Counted from the stretch's first letter, positions 1 to 9,854 are shown. The stretch: 11,018 nucleotides of DNA from JBHJGM01 sp964405825 (GCA_964405825.1 CAYOPI010000094.1:1-11018), one strand, 5' to 3'. Translations and numbers: made by a program. Notes: generated by a model from the sequence alone, not told the origin.

Positions 1-29
1 AAGGCGTTCTGATTCCGTAAGTTACTCAT

Positions 30-55
30 AAAAAAGCCCTTCCGAAGAAGGGCTT
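30..55 (-). terminator. Intrinsic terminator of ssrA
   Basis: Read on the minus strand this is a perfect 9-bp stem, AAGCCCTTC / GAAGGGCTT, closed by a TTCG tetraloop. The 3' arm runs directly into a tract of six T. It begins 11 bases past the CCA end of the tmRNA, which is the expected place for its Rho-independent terminator. No other gene in the window points at it. Confidence 0.93.
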
Positions 56-64
56 AACAGAAAG

Positions 65-414
<350 letters not shown>

Positions 415-706
415 AAAGGCTTTGAGGACAGAACCATCGTGGATGGTCCTTTCAAAGAATCGTGAAGGATCCCACAGTCGGCGGGATTTTACAAGGCTGA
501 AGCGGTCCGCTCGGGAGGGCAATAGGGGAATCCCGCATCTGCCGGACGGGCGGGGCTGCAGGCTTGTTTTTCCTTGTCTGGCGGGAATACTTGCACAATG
601 CACCGACTCAAGCGCCTGAATCTGCACGCTGCTGTCCGGGGCCGAGGAAACCCCAGGGCGACTTCCGTGGTGTGCGCTGCCCTATCACAGTCAACGTCGC
701 TGTCTT
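415..706. promoter_or_regulatory. Divergent intergenic region between ssrA and the glutamate-synthase-like gene
   Basis: No convincing gene lies here. It must carry the minus-strand ssrA promoter and the plus-strand promoter of the 707 operon. On the minus strand TTGAAA at 456-451 is a possible -35 element for ssrA, but the matching -10 is weak. An imperfect inverted repeat, GAACCATC / GATGGTCC (431-438 and 442-449, 7 of 8 pairs), sits just upstream of the tmRNA 5' end. A second short inverted repeat, ATCCC / GGGAT followed by TTT, lies around 469-490. Short ORFs crossing this area overlap the tmRNA and show no protein-family features. Confidence 0.5.
564..591 (+). promoter_or_regulatory. Possible sigma-70 promoter for the 707 operon
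   Basis: TTGTTT (564-569) and AATACT (586-591) are spaced by 16 bases, which resembles a housekeeping promoter. It would give a leader of roughly 110 nt before the ATG at 707. The match is modest and the region is otherwise GC-rich, so this is a candidate only. Confidence 0.3.
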
Positions 707-2287
707 ATGAGTAAAACACTCGTAGTGGATCTCCACCGCGTGGCCAAGTTCGTCAATGGATCGCTGCCCATTCTCACGGTGCTCTTCTTTTTCGCGGGCA
801 CCTTCCTGTCTTTCTACTTCCACTTCCTGACGGTCGCTTTCCTGTTCATGTCGCTGGTGAACCTGTTTTACCTGCGCGTGCAGGACGAGCACGTCATCCT
901 GCGCAACTTCGGGCTGCTGGGCCAGGCGCGCTACCTTCTGGAGAGCATCGGCCCGGAGATGCGCCAGTACCTTTTTGCCAACGACGAGGAGGAACGCCCC
1001 TTCAACCGCGAGCAACGCGCCGAGGTCTACCGCAAGGCCAAGAACGTTGACTCGGCCGGATCGTTTGGCTCGCAGATGAATTTTGACACGACCGAAATCA
1101 AGGTGCGTCACTCCTTCTACCCGGTGCCCCGAAGCGATTTGAAGCCCTTTGCGGTGCAGTACGGGGAGGCCCGCGGCCTCGACAACGCCTACACCCTCAA
1201 GCACCCGCTGATGATCAGCGCGATGAGTTACGGCGCGCTGGGCGAGCATGCCGTGCGCTCGCTGGCGCGCGGCGCGAAAATGGCCGGCATCCCGATGAAT
1301 ACGGGGGAGGGCGGTTACCCCAAGTACCACCTGATGGAAGGCTGCGATCTGATTTACCAGATCGGCACGGCGAAGTTCGGGGTCCGCACCGAGGATGGAC
1401 TCCTCGACGACGCCAAACTGGGTGACCTGGCCGCCAAGGACCCGGTCAAGATGATCGAGATCAAGTTTTCCCAGGGAGCCAAGCCCGGCAAGGGCGGCCT
1501 CCTGCCCAAGGAAAAGATCACCGAGGAAATTGCCGAGCTGCGCGGTGTGCCCATGGGCAAGGACGTCATCTCGCCGCCGGCCCACCCCGAGTGCGCGGAC
1601 CCGGCCAGCACGGTGCAGTTCATCCGGCGTGTGCAGGAAGTCAGCGGCCTGCCCACCGGTTTCAAACTCTGCCTGGGCGACATCCGCGAGTTTTCCGTCA
1701 TCGTAGAAGAGATGAAGCGCCAGGACATCTTTCCGGACTTCATCACCGTCGATGGTGCCGAAGGCGGCACGGGCGCGGCCCCCAAAGCTTTCATGGACCG
1801 CATTGGCACGCCGCTGTACCCGGCCCTGCAGAGCATCCACGCGTGCCTCGAGCAAGCCGGCGTGCGCGACCGGCTCAAGCTCAACGCCTCGGGCAAACTG
1901 ATCAATCCCGGCAATCAGATGCTGGCCTTCGCCCTTGGAGCCGACGCCATTTACACCGCGCGCGGCTTCATGCTCGCCCTTGGATGCATCCAGGCCCTGC
2001 AGTGCGGCAAGAATACCTGCCCGGTCGGTATCACGACGCACGACCCGGCCCTGCAACGCGGCCTGGTCATCGAGTCACGGGCCGAGCGCGTGGCGCACTT
2101 CGTCCACAACACCGAGCACGACCTGGAGGAACTGCTCACGGCCACCGGCAAGCGCTGCTTGCACGATCTGACGATCGAGAATCTCTTCATTCCGGACCAG
2201 ACCAGCCTGGCCCATCCCATCTACCATCAGGCGGTGTCCAACGCCGGTGCCTCCGCCCCCGGCGCGGTTCCGGCCGCCGCCAACTGA
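707..2287 (+). CDS. FMN-binding glutamate-synthase-family protein, membrane-anchored
   Basis: The protein has 526 residues. Two hydrophobic segments at about residues 18-36 and 38-57 should anchor it in the inner membrane. Residues from about 130 to 480 match the FMN/glutamate-synthase barrel of the GltB family: GEGG at 200-203, SQGAKPGKGG at 255-264 and DGAEGGTG at 349-356. Three cysteines, C427, C433 and C438, have the x5/x4 spacing of the GltB 3Fe-4S cluster, with CPVG at the last one. There is no N-terminal glutamine amidotransferase domain and no separate GltD-like subunit nearby, so it is not a complete NADPH glutamate synthase. Its true donor and acceptor are unknown, and an FMN/Fe-S oxidoreductase role is the safe call. 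It heads an apparent operon, with the DoxX-like gene 38 bp downstream. No Shine-Dalgarno sequence precedes the ATG, which was chosen because it keeps both membrane helices. Confidence 0.9.
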   Translation: MSKTLVVDLHRVAKFVNGSLPILTVLFFFAGTFLSFYFHFLTVAFLFMSLVNLFYLRVQDEHVILRNFGLLGQARYLLESIGPEMRQYLFANDEEERPFNREQRAEVYRKAKNVDSAGSFGSQMNFDTTEIKVRHSFYPVPRSDLKPFAVQYGEARGLDNAYTLKHPLMISAMSYGALGEHAVRSLARGAKMAGIPMNTGEGGYPKYHLMEGCDLIYQIGTAKFGVRTEDGLLDDAKLGDLAAKDPVKMIEIKFSQGAKPGKGGLLPKEKITEEIAELRGVPMGKDVISPPAHPECADPASTVQFIRRVQEVSGLPTGFKLCLGDIREFSVIVEEMKRQDIFPDFITVDGAEGGTGAAPKAFMDRIGTPLYPALQSIHACLEQAGVRDRLKLNASGKLINPGNQMLAFALGADAIYTARGFMLALGCIQALQCGKNTCPVGITTHDPALQRGLVIESRAERVAHFVHNTEHDLEELLTATGKRCLHDLTIENLFIPDQTSLAHPIYHQAVSNAGASAPGAVPAAAN

Positions 2288-2325
2288 TCCGACCCTGCAC
2301 GTAAACCACCAAACACACTACTGAC

Positions 2326-2730
2326 ATGAAAACTGAAACCATCGTCTCCTGGGTGCTGCAGGTCGTCGTCGCCGTCATTCTGGGGCAGACCCTCTTTTTC
2401 AAGTTCACCGCCGCGCCGGAGTCCGTGCAGCTCTTCACCGAACTGGACATGGAACCGCACGGACGCATCCTCATCGGGGTGCTGGAACTCATCGCCGTGC
2501 TCCTGCTGCTCTTCCCCAACACGGTCGTCTTTGGCGCGCTGCTGGCCTGGGGTGTGATGAGCGGCGCGATCATCGGGCACATTACCGAGCTGGGCTTTGC
2601 CGGCGATCGCCTCACGCTGAGCCTCCTGGCCATCGGCGCCTGGCTGGCTTCCACGGTCATTCTTTACCTGCGCCGTCGTTCCCTGCCGCTGGTGCGCTGC
2701 ATGTTCGAGCGTGCCCCAACCACTGGCTGA
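2326..2730 (+). CDS. DoxX-like small membrane protein
   Basis: This is a 134-residue, very hydrophobic protein with four predicted membrane helices at about residues 7-26, 48-65, 67-84 and 96-115. It ends in a basic, polar tail containing RRR. The length, the helix pattern, and the FKF segment after helix 1 (residues 25-27) fit the DoxX/DoxX-like family. Members are linked to membrane redox processes, but most have no proven reaction. No catalytic residues can be named. It lies 38 bp after the glutamate-synthase-like gene and 41 bp before the ThDP enzyme gene, so cotranscription is likely. It could serve as a membrane partner or quinone-side component of the neighbouring flavin/Fe-S protein, which is an inference from position only. 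Its ATG follows an A/C-rich leader with no Shine-Dalgarno sequence. Confidence 0.8.
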   Translation: MKTETIVSWVLQVVVAVILGQTLFFKFTAAPESVQLFTELDMEPHGRILIGVLELIAVLLLLFPNTVVFGALLAWGVMSGAIIGHITELGFAGDRLTLSLLAIGAWLASTVILYLRRRSLPLVRCMFERAPTTG

Positions 2731-2771
2731 ACCGGCGCGCAACCAGACGCACACCCAACGTATCCACTTTT

Positions 2772-4415
<1,644 letters not shown>

Positions 4416-4531
4416 TCCCCGTAAACACGGCACGAATCCTTCGTTCCGGCTGCGGGGGCATCTGCGGTCAGCGGCCCTTGGCCAACCCGTCCTCCGACTG
4501 AAATCCGACTCCTGGCTCCTTTCTAATACCC

Positions 4532-5914
4532 ATGCTCATCGTTCACTCTGCCTACGATCAGTCCGAACTGGCGCGCTATCCCTTTGACGATGCCGCCGCC
4601 GTGGACTCAATGCTCGCCACCGCCGCCGGACTCGTCGGCAAGCCGCTGCCTGCCGGCCAGCGCATCGCCATCCTCGAAAAGGCGATCGAACTGGGTCGCC
4701 CCCGCCTCGAGGCACTCGCCCTGGACATCGCCCGGGAAGGCGGCAAGCCCCTGGTCGACGCCCGGGTCGAAATCGAGCGCGCCTTTGAGGGCATCGTCAA
4801 CGCCATCGAAAGCTTGCGCACCGAGTCCGGTCGCGAGATCCCGATGAACCTCGGCGCGCGTTCGGGCGGGCGTTTGGCTTTCACCACACGCGAGCCGATC
4901 GGCGTAGTGGTCGCGGTCAGCGCCTTCAACCACCCCTTCAACCTGATCGTGCACCAGGTCATCCCAGCGGTGGCGGTCGGTTGCCCGGTCATCGTCAAGC
5001 CCGCCGGCACCACGCCCATCTCGTGCTTCAACCTGGTCAAGCTCCTGCGTGAGGCCGGCCTTCCGGAGGAGTGGTGCCAGATCGCGATCGTCGACAACGC
5101 CAACGCCGAGAAGCTCGTGACCGACCCCCGTGTGGCCTTCTTCTCCTTCATCGGCTCCAGCCGCATCGGCTGGATGCTCCGCTCGAAGCTTGCCCCGGGG
5201 GCGCGCTGCGCACTTGAGCACGGTGGGGTAGCCCCGGTCATCGTCGCCCCCGACGCCGATCTCGACGCCGCCATCCCCTCGCTGGTCAAGGGCGGCTACT
5301 ACCACGCTGGGCAGGTCTGCGTTTCGGTGCAGCGCGTTTACGTGCACGCGTCGATTCTGCCCGCCTTCCAGAGCCGCTTCACCGAGGCGGTCTCGAAGCT
5401 CAAGGTCGGCGACCCGACTTCCGCCGACACCGAGGTCGGTCCGCTCATTCTGCCGCGCGAAGTCGAACGCGTCGACCAATGGGTGCGGGAGGCGATCGAC
5501 GCGGGTGCCGAATGCACCATCGGCGGCAAGACCCTCACCGAAACGACCTACGCGCCCACCGTGTTGGTGATCCCGCCCGAGGATGCTACCATTTCGCGCA
5601 AGGAGGTCTTTGGGCCGGTCGTCTGCCTGTACGCGTATTCAGATCTTCAGGACGCCCTCGACCGGGCCAACGCCCTCGAGGTCGCCTTCCAGTCGGCGGT
5701 TTTCACGTCCAGTATCGACACCGCCCTGGCCGCCGCCCGAGGTCTGGCCGCCTCCGCCGTCATGGTCAACGACCACACGGCCTTCCGCGTGGACTGGATG
5801 CCCTTTGCCGGCCAGCGCACTTCCGGCCACGGCACCGGCGGCATACCCTACACCATGCACGACATGACCCAGGAGAAGATGATCGTCTTCAAGTCCCCCG
5901 CGCTCGAGCCCTGA
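4532..5914 (+). CDS. NAD(P)-dependent aldehyde dehydrogenase family protein
   Basis: This is a 460-residue cytoplasmic enzyme of the ALDH superfamily, which oxidises an aldehyde to the acid. The expected active-site set is present. N133 sits in AFNHPFN, K156 lies in VIVKPAGTTP and contacts the cofactor, and GSSRIG (208-213) is the Rossmann turn. E229 in LEHGG is the general base, C263 in GQVCVSVQR is the nucleophile, and KEVFGPVV covers 357-364. The C-terminal PFAGQRTSGHG (424-434) is the family's closing motif. The length is at the short end of the usual 450-500. The substrate cannot be assigned; GapN-like, lactaldehyde or semialdehyde dehydrogenases are all possible. It lies 116 bp after the ThDP gene, so it may share the operon or have its own promoter. 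The pairing suggests it oxidises an aldehyde made by the ThDP enzyme. Confidence 0.9.
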   Translation: MLIVHSAYDQSELARYPFDDAAAVDSMLATAAGLVGKPLPAGQRIAILEKAIELGRPRLEALALDIAREGGKPLVDARVEIERAFEGIVNAIESLRTESGREIPMNLGARSGGRLAFTTREPIGVVVAVSAFNHPFNLIVHQVIPAVAVGCPVIVKPAGTTPISCFNLVKLLREAGLPEEWCQIAIVDNANAEKLVTDPRVAFFSFIGSSRIGWMLRSKLAPGARCALEHGGVAPVIVAPDADLDAAIPSLVKGGYYHAGQVCVSVQRVYVHASILPAFQSRFTEAVSKLKVGDPTSADTEVGPLILPREVERVDQWVREAIDAGAECTIGGKTLTETTYAPTVLVIPPEDATISRKEVFGPVVCLYAYSDLQDALDRANALEVAFQSAVFTSSIDTALAAARGLAASAVMVNDHTAFRVDWMPFAGQRTSGHGTGGIPYTMHDMTQEKMIVFKSPALEP

Positions 5915-5930
5915 GCCCGGCCCAGCGTTG

Positions 5931-6503
5931 ATGCCCTTCGAGACCGACCGTATCCGCTGCCCCTGGTGTGGCGACGATCCGCTCTACGTGGCCTATCACG
6001 ATGAGGAGTGGGGCGTGCCCGTTCACGATGACCACCACCTCTTTGAGATGCTCACCCTCGAGGGCGCGCAGGCCGGCCTCTCGTGGCTGACCATCCTCCG
6101 CAAGCGCGAGGGCTACCGCGAAGCCTTCAGCCGCTTCGATCCCGCCAAGGTCGCCCGGTACGACGACGACGTCATCGAGGAACTCATCCAGGATGCCTCC
6201 ATCGTGCGAAACCGCCTGAAGATCGCCGGCACCGTGCGCAACGCCCGCGCCTTCCTCGAACTGCAGCGGACCGAAGGCTCCTTCGACCGCTACCTCTGGG
6301 CCTTCGTCGACGGCCAGCCCATCGTCAACGACTGGACGACGCTCGACCAGGTCCCCGCCGAGACCCCGTTGTCCCGGCAGATCAGCAAGGACCTCAAGCG
6401 GCGCGGCTTCACTTTTGTGGGCCCGACCATCATCTACGCTTTCCTCCAGGCCGTCGGCGTCGTCGATGACCATTTGCAATCCTGCTGGCGCCGTACAGGT
6501 TGA
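5931..6503 (+). CDS. tag: DNA-3-methyladenine glycosylase I
   Basis: The 190-residue protein is close to E. coli Tag (187 aa) over its whole length. It excises 3-methyladenine from alkylated DNA as the first step of base-excision repair. The DPLYVAYHDEEWGVP segment (16-30), LEGAQAGLSW (43-52) with the conserved E44, and the KRRGFTFVGPTIIY stretch near the end are all diagnostic. The zinc ligands are present: C10, H23, H181 and C185, matching C4, H17, H175 and C179 of E. coli. An extra cysteine, C13, lies next to the first ligand. The ATG at 5931 is preferred over the in-frame TTG immediately before it. It starts 16 bp after the aldehyde dehydrogenase gene, so it is probably cotranscribed, although its repair role is unrelated to the genes before it. 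Confidence 0.96.
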   Translation: MPFETDRIRCPWCGDDPLYVAYHDEEWGVPVHDDHHLFEMLTLEGAQAGLSWLTILRKREGYREAFSRFDPAKVARYDDDVIEELIQDASIVRNRLKIAGTVRNARAFLELQRTEGSFDRYLWAFVDGQPIVNDWTTLDQVPAETPLSRQISKDLKRRGFTFVGPTIIYAFLQAVGVVDDHLQSCWRRTG

Positions 6504-6618
6504 GGCAGTGGAATACCCGCGGAACGGTCAGGCTCTTACCGGGTCCACATCGTTCCAGCTCCTGATGCCGCGCCGCAGCCGACCGTCTCTCTGGTTCACA
6601 CCAAACACGCCACTGCCC

Positions 6619-7122
6619 ATGAATGCCATCCGCCACCTGGCCCTCGCCGCGGCTCTTTTCGCCGCCGCCCCCCTCGCCCGCGCCGAACTTTCCGTGCCTG
6701 CGGAGCCCATGACCGCGGAGAGCCTCTTCAACATCATCGAGGAGCGCTCCATCGAACCCGAACGCCGCGGCAACGTCCTGCTCTTCGATGTCGCTGGCAT
6801 CCCCTTCATCTGCGTGGTCGACGAGAATTCGGACCGGATGCGCCTGATCGCTCCGGTCACCAAGTACGCCGACGTCACTGCGCAGCAGCGCGACCGCATG
6901 CTCGAGGCCAACTTTTCCACCGCCCTCGACGCGCGCTACGCGGTCAACGACGGGATCGTCTATGCGGCCTACCTGCACCCGCTTTCGCCTCTGCAGGAGG
7001 CACAGGTGCTCGACGCCATCATGCAGGTGGCCACCCTCAAGGAGGAGTTCGGCAAGAGCTACGCCAGCAGCCGTCTGGGCTTTGGCGGTCTGCGCGAAGA
7101 GGAGCCTCAACCCTCACTTTAG
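6619..7122 (+). CDS. Exported small protein with YbjN-like fold (hypothetical)
   Basis: The protein has 167 residues and begins with a clear Sec signal peptide. A basic start (MNAIRH) is followed by an alanine/leucine core and a likely signal peptidase I site after ARA at residue 22. The mature part, about residues 30-150, has the alternating pattern of a YbjN / type III chaperone-like domain: an ESLFNIIEE helix, strands NVLLFDV and PFICVVDE, then LIAPVTKY. I recognise this only by pattern and assign no function. The reading frame continues upstream to 6415 inside tag, but the ATG at 6619 is chosen because it places the signal peptide at the N-terminus. It lies 115 bp after tag, and its leader contains ACCAAACAC, as does the leader of the DoxX-like gene. 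Its stop is 10 bp from the stop of the convergent sulfatase gene. Confidence 0.8.
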   Translation: MNAIRHLALAAALFAAAPLARAELSVPAEPMTAESLFNIIEERSIEPERRGNVLLFDVAGIPFICVVDENSDRMRLIAPVTKYADVTAQQRDRMLEANFSTALDARYAVNDGIVYAAYLHPLSPLQEAQVLDAIMQVATLKEEFGKSYASSRLGFGGLREEEPQPSL

Positions 7123-7132
7123 GGCAGCGCGG

Positions 7133-8524
7133 TCAGCCCGCCTCGCCGTCGTAGGAGGCGATGATGTACGGGTGATCGGGGTCGTACTCGGTCAGCGGCT
7201 TGGGGTTGTCGACGCGCCCCTTCGGCCGTCGGTTCGCCCCGGAGGTTTCCGTCAAATCATCGCCGATGTCCTCACGACAGGCCTGCATCAGCCCGAGCAA
7301 CTCCTCGACGACTTCGGGATGCGCCTGGTGCACGTTGCTGGCTTCGCCGATGTCCTCGCGCAGGTTGTAGAGCGCATCCACGCGGGTGGTCTCGGTCCAA
7401 CTGGGCTCGTGGGTGAGCAGCTTCCAGTTACCTTTGCGCACCCCGCAAAGCTGGTGCTTCCAGTAGTAAAAGAAGGTGTCGCGCGGACCGGTCTCGGTGG
7501 CGCCGCTCCAGACGTCTCCAAAGTCCAGGCCATCGATCGTTTCCTTCGGCTGGGGCGCGCCGGCCAGTTCCACGAAAGTCGGCAGAAAGTCCATTGAGGT
7601 CATAATCGTCTCGCGCACGGTGCCGGCTGGCACCTGACCGGGCCAGTTCACGATACAGGGCAGACGGATACCCCCCTCGTGCAGTTCGGCTTTGTGGCCC
7701 TTGAGCGGATCGTTGCTGCCGCCTTCGCCGCGGGCCCGCGATCCGTTGTCGGAGGTGAAGACGATGATGGTGTTCTCGGTCAGGCCCAGCCGCTTCAATT
7801 CCGAGACCAGCGCACCCGTGGCCCAGTCGATACACTCGACCGCGCCACCGTACGCGCCGTTGTCGCTACCCTTCAGAAAACGTTCCGAGACCAGCAGCGG
7901 GAGGTGCACGTGCATGTGCGCCAGGTACAGGAAAAACGGCGCCTCGCGACTGTCGCGAATGAAGCGCACGCACTCCTCCACGTAGCGCTCGGTCAGCCCG
8001 CACTGATCAGGCTGTTCCTGGATGACGGTCTCGTCGCGCAGCAAAGGCAGCGGAGTCGTTCGCTGCGGGCGCACGCCCTGAATTCCCATATCGTTGGAGT
8101 AGGGCAGGCCGTAGTAGCCATCGAAGCCAAAGCGCGTGGGCAGGAACTCGGGCTGGTCGCCGCAGTGCCACTTGCCCACGATTTTCGTCGCGTAGCCGAC
8201 CTGCTTCAGGCACGAGGCAATCGTTTCCTCCTTCGGGTTGAGCCCGGTCGCTCCACCCGGGAAGAGCACCGCGCTGCCGTCGAAGTGACCGCAGTCGATG
8301 CGCGGCGGGTAGCAACCCGTCATCATCGCCGCGCGCGAGGGCGAACAGACCGCCGAGGCCATGTAAAAGTCCGTGAAGCGCATCCCCCCGGCCGCCAGCG
8401 CGTCCAGGTGCGGCGTCTTGTTCACCGCCGAGCCGTAGCAACCCAGGTCGCCGTAGCCCAGGTCGTCGCAGTTGATCAGGATGATGTTGGGTCGGTCGGT
8501 TGCCTCACGCATCGGGAGTGTCAT
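7133..8524 (-). CDS. Sulfatase (formylglycine-dependent, family S1), no signal peptide
   Basis: This 463-residue arylsulfatase-superfamily enzyme hydrolyses a sulfate ester. Metal-binding aspartates lie in NCDDLGYGD (D20, D21). The maturation motif CSPSRAAMMTG starts at C60, the residue converted to formylglycine, and is the Cys-type site. GKWH at 117-120 gives K118 and H120, LAHMHVHLP gives H203-H207, SDNG gives D259 and N260, and GHKAELHEGG gives K278. The start at 8524 was chosen because the RPNIILINCDD strand that opens all sulfatases begins at residue 11. Upstream in-frame sequence is inside the GH4 gene and holds no signal peptide. Most bacterial polysaccharide sulfatases are exported, so this one appears cytoplasmic. 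Its ATG lies one base after the GH4 stop, pointing to translational coupling. The exact substrate is not readable, but a sulfated galactose-containing sugar is suggested by the neighbour. Confidence 0.93.
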   Translation of the reverse strand: MTLPMREATDRPNIILINCDDLGYGDLGCYGSAVNKTPHLDALAAGGMRFTDFYMASAVCSPSRAAMMTGCYPPRIDCGHFDGSAVLFPGGATGLNPKEETIASCLKQVGYATKIVGKWHCGDQPEFLPTRFGFDGYYGLPYSNDMGIQGVRPQRTTPLPLLRDETVIQEQPDQCGLTERYVEECVRFIRDSREAPFFLYLAHMHVHLPLLVSERFLKGSDNGAYGGAVECIDWATGALVSELKRLGLTENTIIVFTSDNGSRARGEGGSNDPLKGHKAELHEGGIRLPCIVNWPGQVPAGTVRETIMTSMDFLPTFVELAGAPQPKETIDGLDFGDVWSGATETGPRDTFFYYWKHQLCGVRKGNWKLLTHEPSWTETTRVDALYNLREDIGEASNVHQAHPEVVEELLGLMQACREDIGDDLTETSGANRRPKGRVDNPKPLTEYDPDHPYIIASYDGEAG

Positions 8525-8525
8525 G

Positions 8526-9815
8526 CTATTTCTGATACCAGGACAGAAGCTCGCCTTCGGCTTCCACCATTTCGTCAAAGAGCGCGCGGGCCTGCTCCAG
8601 CGAGCAGTTGGCCCCGGTGATCGGATCCAGCAGCAGCGCGTGGTAGGCCGGCTCCAGGCGGCGCTGCCGCACGGCCTCCACCACCAGTGCCTGCACGGAG
8701 ACGTTGCTCTGGCAAAGCGCGGCCAGCTGCGGCGGCAGGGCACCGGTGTGGCAGGGGTGCACGCCCAGGCGATCCACCATGCAGGGCACCTCCACGCAGC
8801 AGCCCTCGGTCAGGTTGGTGATGATGCCCTCGTTCATCACGTTGCCGTTAAAGCGCATGGGCGTATCGGTCAGCACGGCTTCCACGATGCCCGAAGCGTA
8901 TTCGTGCGAGCGGATCAGATCGGTGCTGGCGGCTTGCTCGGCCTTGATGCCCATGTCCTCGATCCAGTTGCTGCGGCGTTCGCGCACACGGTCGTACATG
9001 TGCGGGTAGGTCTCGTCCATGAACGCCTTGCGGTGCTGGTACCACGGAATGTACTCGCTCATGTGCTTGCTGGACTCGGTGACGAAGGTCCCAAAGTGCT
9101 CCATCACTTCCACGCGGACGATCTGCTGCTCCTTGATCCCGGGCTTGGCGATGGCCTCCCACAGCCGCGGCAACGCATCCACGCCATTGTGCTGGAACTC
9201 CAGAAACCACGCCATGTGATTGATCCCCGCGACCCAGTAGCTGACCTCTTCGTACGGCGCGCCGATCCACTCGGCCAGCATCTTGGAGGTGTGCTGCACG
9301 CTGTGGCAGAGGCCGACGATCTGGCTCTCCAGCCGTTCACTCAGCGCCCACGTCAGCATGCACATCGGGTTGGTGTAGTTGAGCACCATCGCCCCGGGCG
9401 CGAGCCGGTTGACGTCGTCCATCATCGCGAGCATCTCCGGCGCGGTGCGCAGCGTGCGAAAGATGCCGCCCGGACCCAGCGTGTCACCCACGGTCTGCTT
9501 GATCCCGTATTTGTCGGGAATCTTCATCTCGGCCTCGTAGGGGTGGTCGAAGTACGCCGGCCCGCCGATGGCCACCGAAAGCACCACGAAGTCCGCACCC
9601 GCGAGCACCTCGGTGCGTTCAGTAGACGCCTCGCAGGTCGCCGGCAGTTGGTGCGCGTCGATCACGCGTTGCACGTAGCCTCGCGTGGCCTCCAGTTTTC
9701 CGGCGTTGATGTCGCACAGGGCGATCGTGGCCTCACGCAGAGGCTCGCGCGAGAGAATGTCCACCGACAGGCGGCTGCCAAACTGGCTCCCGGCTCCAAT
9801 GATGACGATTTTCAT
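8526..9815 (-). CDS. GH4 NAD-dependent alpha-galactosidase-like glycosidase (MelA type)
   Basis: This is a 429-residue glycoside hydrolase family 4 enzyme. Family members cleave glycosides by a redox-elimination route using NAD+ and Mn2+ in the cytoplasm. The N-terminal Rossmann motif is IIGAGSQFG (5-13), with CDIN (34-37) ending the next strand. N149 lies in NYTNPM. The metal-binding cysteine C170 sits in the signature CHSV, and H200 lies in GINHMAWF. In GH4 the residues after this cysteine track substrate, and CHSV is the version seen in alpha-galactosidases such as MelA, while CHEV is found in alpha-glucosidases. The length matches the family, so the gene looks intact. It sits between two sulfatase genes and is 39 bp downstream of the first. 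An alpha-galacturonidase or alpha-glucosidase remains possible. Confidence 0.93.
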   Translation of the reverse strand: MKIVIIGAGSQFGSRLSVDILSREPLREATIALCDINAGKLEATRGYVQRVIDAHQLPATCEASTERTEVLAGADFVVLSVAIGGPAYFDHPYEAEMKIPDKYGIKQTVGDTLGPGGIFRTLRTAPEMLAMMDDVNRLAPGAMVLNYTNPMCMLTWALSERLESQIVGLCHSVQHTSKMLAEWIGAPYEEVSYWVAGINHMAWFLEFQHNGVDALPRLWEAIAKPGIKEQQIVRVEVMEHFGTFVTESSKHMSEYIPWYQHRKAFMDETYPHMYDRVRERRSNWIEDMGIKAEQAASTDLIRSHEYASGIVEAVLTDTPMRFNGNVMNEGIITNLTEGCCVEVPCMVDRLGVHPCHTGALPPQLAALCQSNVSVQALVVEAVRQRRLEPAYHALLLDPITGANCSLEQARALFDEMVEAEGELLSWYQK

Positions 9816-9854
9816 GTTCAGGGGTAGTTGATTCGTGGATACAAAGGCAGGTGT

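Noticed and set aside
608..2056. 482-codon open frame on the minus strand opposite the glutamate-synthase-like gene
   Set aside because: It is an antisense shadow typical of GC-rich codon usage. The plus-strand frame carries clear family motifs and this one has none.
4416..4531. Possible terminator or riboswitch between the ThDP and aldehyde dehydrogenase genes
   Set aside because: Only short imperfect pairings are visible, with no T-tract and no recognisable aptamer core.
8525..8743. Upstream extension of the sulfatase frame to 8743
   Set aside because: The extra 73 codons overlap the GH4 coding end, give a Trp/Arg-rich sequence with no signal peptide, and precede the normal sulfatase N-terminal strand.
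8472..9827. 451-codon plus-strand open frame opposite the GH4 gene
   Set aside because: It is rich in His, Arg, Gly and Val in the way reverse-complement frames of GC-rich genes are, and the GH4 gene on the other strand is complete.
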